9,048 nt of DNA. Origin: an uncultured Bacteroidales bacterium. Its GTDB lineage: Bacteria > Bacteroidota > Bacteroidia > Bacteroidales > UBA932. This document shows positions 1-5,230 of the stretch, in pieces; position 1 is the first letter of the stretch; every line of letters starts with the position of its first letter. The position numbers and the translations under genes are program-made. The notes beneath the pieces were generated by a model, which was given only the letters and a program-made list of their open reading frames with translations, was not told where the DNA came from and made no database searches. The stretch covers positions 1 through 9,048 of the forward strand of contig CAKMNE010000049.1 of assembly GCA_927798505.1 (NCBI GenBank). Direction: 5' to 3'.

Positions 1-492
1 GGTCTCGTCGCTGACGCTGTCCTTGTTCCATATCAGGTACTGCTGGCGCATATAGATTGCCAGCGACCTGATGAGCGCAGTCTTGACTTCGCCTTCCGGC
101 TCCGAGGCTATCAGGTCCATTATCCTTTCGATATTGCGTCCATAATGGGAAGCCTTGATTCTGGTTCCCTTCATAGGAAGCGGTACGGGCTTGGTTTCGA
201 ATTCTTCTTTGACCGGGCACGGATATGGCGAGTCCACGTCCAGATCGTAACCGGCTATCATGTACAGATGGTCCCAAAGCTTGTGCTCATAGTCTTCCAG
301 GCTGCGCACCTGAGGGTTGAGCAGTTCCATGACCTTGACTATGGCCATGGCCTGCGTGGTCCTTTTGTCCTTCTCAGGTATGGCCTTCAGATCACGCACC
401 ATGTTCTGTACGTTTCTTCCGTATTCATACATCCCGAGAGCATCGCGGGAGGTGTTGTATTCGAGTTTGATGTCGTCTTTGATTTCTTCCAT
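1..492 (-). CDS. DUF4290 family protein, 3'-truncated by the window edge
   Basis: The frame reads minus-strand from ATG at 492 to base 1 without a stop, giving 164 residues; the C-terminus lies outside the window. Near the N-terminus it has EYNTSREALGMYEYGRNVQ, followed by a KLWDHLYMIAGYDLDVDSPYP stretch split here as KLWDHLY and DLDVDSPYP, then a SHYGRNIERIMDLI repeat-like motif. These are the hallmarks I associate with DUF4290, a conserved Bacteroidota family of unknown function. The protein looks soluble, with no signal peptide or membrane segment. The start is supported by a TATCTTTG -7 box only four bases upstream, so the message would be nearly leaderless. The gene is divergent from the kinase gene at 540. 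From memory, family members often sit near cell-wall genes such as murA, but that neighbour is not in this window. No biochemical role can be assigned. Confidence 0.85.
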   Translation of the reverse strand, partial: MEEIKDDIKLEYNTSRDALGMYEYGRNVQNMVRDLKAIPEKDKRTTQAMAIVKVMELLNPQVRSLEDYEHKLWDHLYMIAGYDLDVDSPYPCPVKEEFETKPVPLPMKGTRIKASHYGRNIERIMDLIASEPEGEVKTALIRSLAIYMRQQYLIWNKDSVSDET

Positions 493-496
493 GCGC

Positions 497-504
497 CAAA
501 GATA
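497..504 (-). promoter_or_regulatory. Bacteroidota -7 box for the DUF4290 gene
   Basis: On the minus strand this reads TATCTTTG, an exact match to the TAnnTTTG -7 consensus of Bacteroidota primary sigma factors. Four bases (GCGC) separate it from the ATG at 492. No TTTG -33 element is seen at the expected 18-20 base spacing. Transcription would begin about at the start codon, implying a leaderless or near-leaderless mRNA. Confidence 0.65.
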
Positions 505-526
505 ATGAAAATCGTCCGAATTCTGC

Positions 527-534
527 TATCTTTG
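527..534 (+). promoter_or_regulatory. Bacteroidota -7 box for the kinase operon
   Basis: TATCTTTG matches TAnnTTTG exactly and lies five bases before the ATG at 540. It is a mirror copy of the box at 497-504, with 22 bases between them. No clear TTTG -33 element is present at the expected distance. Its last base coincides with an in-frame GTG at 534, which argues against GTG as the start, because the transcript should begin after the box. Confidence 0.65.
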
Positions 535-539
535 TGGCT

Positions 540-1424
540 ATGAGAAATTACTATTGCGTCGCAGGCCATCTGTTTTGTCTCGAATTCAAGTCTGAGCTCA
601 CAGCTGTGCCCGACCTTTCCCAATATGCTCCGTTTGCCGTGCCGCAGCCTGAAGGCGAGCCCGTCTTTACCCTCACGGTAGTTGACAAGCTGCCCGAGCT
701 TGAGCCTGTGCTGGTACTGGACCAGCCGACCGAGCCGGGGGAAACCAAAATCAAGCTTTTCCGCTGCGGGGAGCAGTGGTACAGCGAGTCTTCGGTGACT
801 TCCGACCACCCGATTGCCGCCAGACTCCTGATGAGCGGGGACTTCACTGATGCCAAATTGGAAGTGTGCGGCGGGGCGGACGCCCTTTTTGCAGTGAATA
901 ATTCGCTGATGCTGCTCTATGCTTTCCGCACTGCTACCCTCGGAACCCTCGAGATGCACGCATCCGTGATAGCTCACGAGGGGCTGGGCTACCTCTTCCT
1001 TGCGAAGAGCGGAACCGGGAAAAGCACCCAAAGCCGAATGTGGCTGCGCTGCATAGAAGGGGCAAGGCTGCTCAACGACGACAATCCTATAGTAAGGATA
1101 ATGCCAGACGGCAGTGTGCGCGTCTTCGGCTCCCCGTGGAGCGGAAAGACGCCCTGCTACCGCAATGAATCATATCCGGTAGGGGCATTCGTGCGTATCA
1201 GGAGATGCTCTGAAAACCATATGACCCGCCTTTCCGTAATCGAGGCCTATGCTTCCCTGTACTCCTCCTGCTCTGGCTTCAAACCGGACGCCCGGATGGG
1301 CGATGCGCTGCACCGCAGCATCGAGGCGGCGGTTTCCGCTGTCCCTTGCTTCGTGCTCGATTGCCTTCCCGATGAGGATGCCGCAAGAGTATGCTGCAAG
1401 GCTGTGAAGGAGGCGCGGATATGA
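540..1424 (+). CDS. HPr-kinase-like P-loop kinase of a peptide-modification operon
   Basis: The 294-residue protein has the fold signature of the HPrK/PEP-carboxykinase-like kinases. A MHASVIAHEG strand precedes a P-loop SGTGKST at residues 157-163, with Lys161 as the phosphate-binding lysine. LLNDDNP at 177-183 matches the acidic metal-binding pair of HPrK (LxxDD), and VFGSPWSGKTP follows, as usual in these relatives. The first P-loop position is Ala155 rather than Gly. The roughly 130-residue N-terminal part is not recognised. Homologues of this type are known next to PqqD proteins in lasso-peptide and related clusters, where some phosphorylate peptides; true HPr is an unlikely substrate here because no phosphotransferase genes are nearby. 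I infer Ser/Thr (or peptide) kinase activity in the cytoplasm. ATG 540 was chosen over GTG 534, which lies in the -7 box. The gene overlaps the next by ATGA (1421-1424). Confidence 0.8.
   Translation: MRNYYCVAGHLFCLEFKSELTAVPDLSQYAPFAVPQPEGEPVFTLTVVDKLPELEPVLVLDQPTEPGETKIKLFRCGEQWYSESSVTSDHPIAARLLMSGDFTDAKLEVCGGADALFAVNNSLMLLYAFRTATLGTLEMHASVIAHEGLGYLFLAKSGTGKSTQSRMWLRCIEGARLLNDDNPIVRIMPDGSVRVFGSPWSGKTPCYRNESYPVGAFVRIRRCSENHMTRLSVIEAYASLYSSCSGFKPDARMGDALHRSIEAAVSAVPCFVLDCLPDEDAARVCCKAVKEARI
1407..1413 (+). promoter_or_regulatory. Shine-Dalgarno-like site for the peptidase gene
   Basis: AAGGAGG lies inside the end of the kinase gene, seven bases before ATG 1421. It decides the start: a longer in-frame ATG at 1391 would overlap the kinase by 34 bases and add ten residues with no family similarity. 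Strong sites like this are uncommon in Bacteroidota, and here it favours re-initiation or coupled translation within the operon. Confidence 0.5.
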
Positions 1425-1861
1425 TAGTTCCCAACTCCGTCCTGCTGGCTGAAGTGTCCGCCCTCGTCAAAGAGGGGAACCAAGTGCAGCTGCTGACCAA
1501 GGGCTGCAGCATGCTTCCCTTCATAGTGGGCGACAGGGACAGCGTGCTGCTGCGCAATGAGTCCGTTTCGGTGGGAGATGCCGTGCTGGCTGAGATAGCT
1601 CCGGGGCAGTATGTGCTCCACCGTATCCTGCGAATTGCCGGGGAAAAGGTGGAACTCAAGGGGGACGGAAATCTGAGGGGGACTGAGCACTGCCTCTCCT
1701 CCGACATAAAGGCTAAGGCCACCAGGGTTATCAGACCTGGCGGTAAGGAAATTGATTGTACAACAGCAGGTTATGCGCGTAGGGTGCGTTTTTGGAACTC
1801 CCTTCCATACATCGTTCGCCGCGTGTGGCTTGCAATATTGAGAAGAACAGTATGCAGATAA
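1421..1861 (+). CDS. S24/S26-type serine peptidase, signal-peptidase-like, apparently soluble
   Basis: The 146-residue protein carries the S26 signature GCSMLPFIVGDRD with Ser30 as the likely nucleophile. VGDAVL follows at 51-56, then VLHRIL with His67, and LKGDGN with Asp82. The HR and KGDxN pattern is that of the Ser-His-Asp (ER/SipW) branch of signal peptidases, not the Ser-Lys bacterial LepB branch. Unlike SipW, there is no N-terminal membrane anchor before the serine. The only candidate membrane-associating part is the C-terminal stretch near residues 123-146, which is rich in Arg, Trp and aliphatic residues and looks more amphipathic than transmembrane. By context, sharing an operon with a kinase, a PqqD protein and an exporter lacking a peptidase domain, I infer that it cuts a leader or regulates the system by cleavage. 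The substrate is unknown. It overlaps the kinase stop by 4 bases and the next gene by 10. Confidence 0.75.
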   Translation: MIVPNSVLLAEVSALVKEGNQVQLLTKGCSMLPFIVGDRDSVLLRNESVSVGDAVLAEIAPGQYVLHRILRIAGEKVELKGDGNLRGTEHCLSSDIKAKATRVIRPGGKEIDCTTAGYARRVRFWNSLPYIVRRVWLAILRRTVCR

Positions 1862-2121
1862 TCGATGGTTTCAAGCTCAGAACTGTGCTTGACGAGAATG
1901 TGGTCGTTCCGGAAGGTGTCGGCCTCGTGAATTTCAACAAGATGATTTCCCTCAACTCCACCGCCGCTTTTCTGTGGAAGAGCGTGGAAGGACGGGAATT
2001 CGATGCGCAGACCCTTGCAGATCTGCTGGTGGGAGAATACCAGGTGGATGCCCAGACCGCGCTTCGCGACTCCGAGGCTCTGATTAAGAAGTGGGTAGAG
2101 GCCGGAGTCGTTAAGGAATAA
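1852..2121 (+). CDS. PqqD family peptide-binding protein (RiPP recognition element)
   Basis: This small 89-residue protein fits the PqqD family in length and pattern. A beta-rich N-terminus is followed by MISLNSTAAFLWKSVEG (31-47), where LNxTAxxxW is the family hallmark. A helical part follows with TLADLLVGEYQVD and ends in ALIKKWVEAGVV. PqqD proteins form a winged-helix RRE fold that binds the leader of a peptide substrate and presents it to modifying enzymes; some are fused to their partners. A free-standing copy between a peptidase and an exporter suggests it escorts one peptide through kinase, peptidase and transporter. The start is ATG 1852: the frame stays open upstream to 1792, but those residues are translated out of frame from the peptidase gene and do not resemble PqqD. 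It overlaps the peptidase by 10 bases. Confidence 0.85.
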   Translation: MQIIDGFKLRTVLDENVVVPEGVGLVNFNKMISLNSTAAFLWKSVEGREFDAQTLADLLVGEYQVDAQTALRDSEALIKKWVEAGVVKE

Positions 2122-2125
2122 TCAG

Positions 2126-3769
2126 ATGAAGGGCATCAGGAGCTGCCTCAATGGGCTTTGGCGTATGTTTTCGCTCGTGCGCGGCAGGGTGCTGCTGTGC
2201 GGGGCCATATATCTTGTTGAGGCAATATGCGCCCTGGCCTTCGTGTGGTACAGCAAGAAGGTAATCGACATTGTGACGGGAGGAAGCCCGGAGCCCCTGA
2301 TGACTTCCGTGTTTGTGCTGGTGGGCATTATGGCCGTGCAGGTCGCCGCCCGCATCGCTTCCCGCTTCTGCGAAGGCAAACTGACTGTAGATGCCAAGAT
2401 AAGGATGCGCAGCCTTGTTTTTGACAAAGCCATGCGCAGCACCTGGCAGGGCAGGGAACGCTTCCACAGCGCGGATGTGGTGAACCGTCTGGAAGAGGAT
2501 ATACGCGTGGTGTCGGATTTTATCTGCTCCAGCCTGCCTTCCTGTATGGTGACTCTTTTCCAGCTGATTGCGGCAACGGTGATGCTCTTTGTGCTTTCGC
2601 CTTCGCTTGCATGGATACTGATATGGATTATGCCCGTCGCCGTCGTTGGCGCAAGGCTGTTTTTCCGCAGGCAGCGCCGGCTTACCGATGAAATCCGCAG
2701 CCTGGACTCCAGCATTCAGGGTCATATGCAGGAGCATCTGCAGCACAGGACCCTGGTGAAGACTTTGGGCAGTGTGGAAGATGTGGAGTGCGAGCTGGAC
2801 GATTTTCAGTCTCAGGAGCGGGCAAAGACGGTAACGCGCCTGAGCTATTCGGCTCTGTCGCGCACCTTTATGCAGGTCGGCTTTTCGGCAGGCTATCTGC
2901 TTGCCTTTCTGTGGGGCTGTTTCGGCATCAAGGACGGAACGGTGAGCTACGGACTGATGGTTGCCTTCCTCCAGCTGGTAGGACAGGTGCAGAGACCTGT
3001 GGCCGGCTTGGCTTCATATATCCCCGCATTCATACGTACGGTCTCTTCCATAGAGCGTCTGCTGGAAATCGAGGCCTTGCCTCAGGAATATGATGTCGAG
3101 CAGCGTATGCTCGAGGGATGCGCCGGGCTGAGGGGGCGTGACTTGAGTTTCTCTTATCCTGACAGTGCGGCCCAGGGCCCTCCGGTGATTTCCGGACTTG
3201 CTTTCGATTTCAAACCGGGGACGATGACGGCCATTTGCGGACCTACTGGAAAGGGCAAGAGTACCCTTGTTCAGTTGATGCTCGGATTGCTTGAACCTGA
3301 TGAGGGGAGCATAGTGCTCTACAATGACAGGGGAGAAGAACTTGAGGCCGGCCCGGGCGCGAGATGCAATTTCATGTATGTCCCTCAGGGCAATTCGCTG
3401 CTGAGCGGAACCGTTAGGGAAAACCTGCTCATGGCCCGCCCTGATGCCACTGAGGAGCAGTTGAAAGAGGCTCTGCACACGGCTGACGCCGATTTCATTC
3501 TGTCACTTCCGGCCGGACTGGATACCGCATGTTCCGAGAAGGGCAGGGGGCTGAGCGAAGGTCAGGCGCAGAGGGTGGCCATTGCCAGAGCCCTGTTGCA
3601 CAGGGGTTCAGTGCTGATTCTGGATGAGGCTACTTCTGCTTTGGACAGTGCTTCCGAAAATAAAGTGCTCAGTAGAATTCACGATAAGTATCACTCTGTC
3701 AAGACGATAATTTGCATTACACACCGACCTGCCGCGGCTGGGATTTCGGATTTTACTTATAATTTGTAA
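2126..3769 (+). CDS. ABC exporter, fused membrane and ATPase domains
   Basis: The 547-residue half-transporter should work as a homodimer in the inner membrane. Six hydrophobic segments lie near residues 21-41, 58-78, 138-158, 160-180, 249-268 and 275-295, typical of a type I exporter domain. The ATPase domain begins near 335 and has Walker A GPTGKGKST (372-380), a Q-loop in YVPQGNSLLSG, the signature LSEGQ (476-480, variant of LSGGQ), Walker B VLILDEATSALD (from 496, with Glu501) and a switch histidine (His533) in THRPA. All catalytic residues are present, so it should hydrolyse ATP. It is somewhat shorter than typical MsbA-like exporters, and there is no N-terminal C39 peptidase domain, so any leader removal must be done by another protein, plausibly the peptidase at 1421. 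The gene starts four bases after the PqqD stop, with AAGGA at 2113-2117 as a possible ribosome site. The cargo is not known; a modified peptide is inferred. Confidence 0.9.
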   Translation: MKGIRSCLNGLWRMFSLVRGRVLLCGAIYLVEAICALAFVWYSKKVIDIVTGGSPEPLMTSVFVLVGIMAVQVAARIASRFCEGKLTVDAKIRMRSLVFDKAMRSTWQGRERFHSADVVNRLEEDIRVVSDFICSSLPSCMVTLFQLIAATVMLFVLSPSLAWILIWIMPVAVVGARLFFRRQRRLTDEIRSLDSSIQGHMQEHLQHRTLVKTLGSVEDVECELDDFQSQERAKTVTRLSYSALSRTFMQVGFSAGYLLAFLWGCFGIKDGTVSYGLMVAFLQLVGQVQRPVAGLASYIPAFIRTVSSIERLLEIEALPQEYDVEQRMLEGCAGLRGRDLSFSYPDSAAQGPPVISGLAFDFKPGTMTAICGPTGKGKSTLVQLMLGLLEPDEGSIVLYNDRGEELEAGPGARCNFMYVPQGNSLLSGTVRENLLMARPDATEEQLKEALHTADADFILSLPAGLDTACSEKGRGLSEGQAQRVAIARALLHRGSVLILDEATSALDSASENKVLSRIHDKYHSVKTIICITHRPAAAGISDFTYNL

Positions 3770-3786
3770 TTTTTTAATAAATTAAT

Positions 3787-3816
3787 TTTGATTTACGGAA
3801 AAATGCCGTATCTTTG
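3787..3816 (+). promoter_or_regulatory. Bacteroidota -33/-7 promoter in the non-coding gap
   Basis: TTTG at 3787-3790 and TATCTTTG at 3809-3816 are separated by 18 bases, matching the Bacteroidota -33/-7 layout. It lies just after the ABC gene, and there is no plus-strand coding frame of note before the terminator at 3865-3900. It therefore appears to drive a short non-coding transcript starting near 3819-3822. Confidence 0.6.
3794..3810. repeat. Short inverted repeat over the small-RNA promoter
   Basis: TACGG (3794-3798) and CCGTA (3806-3810) are perfect inverted copies around a seven-base A-rich centre. The right arm runs into the first two bases of the -7 box. This would be a plausible repressor-binding site, but five-base arms can arise by chance. 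Confidence 0.3.
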
Positions 3817-3819
3817 CAT

Positions 3820-3900
3820 CGGTTAGTTAGTTATATGATATCAGTTGAGAACTGAGCAACATTAGTCCGAATCGTTTGATTGTAAGATTCGGGCTTTTTT
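3820..3900 (+). ncRNA. Candidate small RNA, about 80 nt
   Basis: A transcript from the promoter at 3787-3816 to the terminator at 3865-3900 would be about 80 nt. It would begin with an unpaired-looking region containing three tandem GTTA units (3822-3833). A perfect 6-bp hairpin follows (TCAGTT 3841-3846, loop GAG, AACTGA 3850-3855), then a short linker and the terminator hairpin. I do not recognise it as a known RNA family such as 6S, SRP RNA or tmRNA. Because no separate terminator follows the ABC gene, the same terminator could also end the operon mRNA, making this a 3'UTR-type RNA with its own promoter. The role is unknown; the call rests on promoter, structure and terminator only. Confidence 0.5.
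3865..3900 (+). terminator. Rho-independent terminator after the ABC operon and small RNA
   Basis: GTCCGAATC (3865-3873) pairs with GATTCGGGC (3886-3894) to give a 9-bp stem with one G-T wobble and a 12-base loop, directly followed by six T (3895-3900). On the minus strand the hairpin is followed by ACTAATG rather than a T-run, so it works as a canonical terminator only for plus-strand transcripts. folC, converging from the right, ends 18 bases away and has no intrinsic terminator of its own that I can see. Confidence 0.85.
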
Positions 3901-3918
3901 GTTACTTGTTCACGTTAT

Positions 3919-5172
3919 TTAGTTACGATTTGTAAGCAATAATGCCTCTGCCACAACGAATGTGCTCCCTCCTACGTAGATTACGCTTTCAATTTGAGAC
4001 TTGGATATTGCTCTTTCTACAGCCTGGGCAACCGAGCCTGCGTCTTCAAGTCTGAGTTCAGGGCGAAGTTCTGAGAGTCTTGCGTGGAGTTCCGGCACCG
4101 GCAGAGCCCTGTTGCCTTTGGGGGCACAGAGAATGTAGTCGGCATCTGAGGGCATCAGCGGGGCAATGTCATCCAGTGCCTTGTCCGCCATTACTCCATA
4201 GACTATTGTAAGGGGCTTTCCCAGGCTTCTCAGTTGTGCGAAGTTCCTTGTCAGAGCCGGGGGATTGTGGCCTATGTCGAAAATCAGCTCCCTTCCGTCG
4301 ATTCTGAGCTTTTCCCATCTGCCCCGAAGGCCTGTCCTCTGGGCCGTATGCTCCAGAGCGTGGGCATCGGCTTCGACTGACAGCAATTTGAGGGCAGCCA
4401 GAACCGTTCTCACATTGTCTTTCTGATACTCTCCTTGCAGGTCCATAGACCGGAAATCGATGCTCTCCAGACGGTCGTCGCTTATCATCCCGTCCGCGTA
4501 GTGCAGCTCGGTTCCAGCATTGTGTGCGCACTCTTCGAACACGGGGTCCGTCTGCGGATCGTGGCCCCAGACCAGTGCGCCCGTGCCTTTCTTGAAAATG
4601 CCTCCCTTTTCCCGGGCTATCTGCTGCCGGGTGCCTCCCAGCAGGGCGCAATGGTCCAGCCCTATGCTGGTCACAATAGAGAGTCCGGAATCTATTATAT
4701 TGGTGCTGTCGAGGCGGCCTCCAAGCCCCACTTCGATAATCGCCACATCCACTTTCTGCTCCGCAAACCAGCTGAAGGCCAGTCCGGTTGTGATTTCGAA
4801 AAAGGAAAGTCGCTCAATATTCTCCATATTGGCTTCGAGAAAGGTCTGCACATAGTCTTTCCCGACCATTTCCCATCCGTTGGGCCTGACAATCTTTACC
4901 CTTTCCCGGAAATCCAGCAAATGCGGTGAGGTGTACAGGCCGACTTTCTGCCCTTTCGCGGCCATGCAGGATGCGAGCATGGAACTCACGGAGCCTTTGC
5001 CGTTGGTCCCGGCTACGTGGATTATCCGGTAATTGCGCCAGGGCGAGCCCAGTTTGGAATCGAACCCGCGCATTGCATCCAGTCCGGCTTTGTAGGATTT
5101 AGGCCCGAATCCGCTCACCTGCACGCTCGGATGGCGGGAAAATATGTCTTCTATCAGAGCTTCGTATTCCAT
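3919..5172 (-). CDS. folC: Bifunctional folylpolyglutamate/dihydrofolate synthase
   Basis: The 417-residue protein is of normal FolC length and joins glutamate to dihydropteroate or folates using ATP in the cytoplasm. It has the Mur-ligase-type P-loop HVAGTNGKGS (52-61), TSPHLLDFRERV (81-92), IEVGLGGRLDSTN (146-158), TSIGLDH (168-174), the EKGGIFK stretch with Lys189 (the usual carbamylated-lysine region), DIGHNP (299-304; DGAHNP in many FolCs) and a C-terminal YVGGSTFVVAEAL. All core motifs are present and the gene looks intact. The start is ATG at 5172, since MEYEALIEDIFSRHP fits the expected N-terminus. It is divergent from the PurL-like gene. Upstream, GAAATTTG (5198-5191, minus strand) resembles a -7 box lacking its first T, so its promoter is uncertain. 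It converges on the terminator region at 3865-3900. Confidence 0.95.
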   Translation of the reverse strand: MEYEALIEDIFSRHPSVQVSGFGPKSYKAGLDAMRGFDSKLGSPWRNYRIIHVAGTNGKGSVSSMLASCMAAKGQKVGLYTSPHLLDFRERVKIVRPNGWEMVGKDYVQTFLEANMENIERLSFFEITTGLAFSWFAEQKVDVAIIEVGLGGRLDSTNIIDSGLSIVTSIGLDHCALLGGTRQQIAREKGGIFKKGTGALVWGHDPQTDPVFEECAHNAGTELHYADGMISDDRLESIDFRSMDLQGEYQKDNVRTVLAALKLLSVEADAHALEHTAQRTGLRGRWEKLRIDGRELIFDIGHNPPALTRNFAQLRSLGKPLTIVYGVMADKALDDIAPLMPSDADYILCAPKGNRALPVPELHARLSELRPELRLEDAGSVAQAVERAISKSQIESVIYVGGSTFVVAEALLLTNRN

Positions 5173-5210
5173 ATTATTCTAAGAGGGAGTCAAATTTCGC
5201 GTTTTTTTTC

Positions 5211-5218
5211 TATTTTTG
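5211..5218 (+). promoter_or_regulatory. Bacteroidota -7 box for the PurL-like gene
   Basis: TATTTTTG matches TAnnTTTG and follows a run of eight T. Transcription should start near 5221, leaving a leader of about ten bases before ATG 5231. A TTG at 5216 is in frame but inside the box, so it is rejected as start. No TTTG -33 element stands at the right distance. Confidence 0.5.
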
Positions 5219-5230
5219 GAGCATTATCCT

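Noticed and set aside
145..543. Plus-strand open frame overlapping the DUF4290 gene
   Set aside because: It lies fully opposite a recognised conserved gene and has no promoter or start signal.
2111..2746. Long open frames antisense to the exporter gene
   Set aside because: They are by-products of GC-rich codon bias in the real gene. Their protein text is low in hydrophobic order, rich in His, Arg and Ser, and matches no family.
3770..3800. A separate terminator directly after the exporter gene
   Set aside because: The sequence is A/T-rich but forms no GC-containing stem; the first good terminator is at 3865-3900.
3803..3855. Tiny frames in the non-coding gap (ATG 3803 for MPYLCIG and ATG 3835 for MISVEN) as a precursor or leader peptide
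   Set aside because: The first overlaps the -7 box, so it would not be transcribed from that promoter; the second is six codons inside the hairpin with no downstream plus-strand gene. Neither resembles a RiPP precursor.
5191..5198. GAAATTTG on the minus strand as the folC promoter
   Set aside because: It lacks the first T of TAnnTTTG and has no -33 partner, so it is noted under folC but not listed as a feature.
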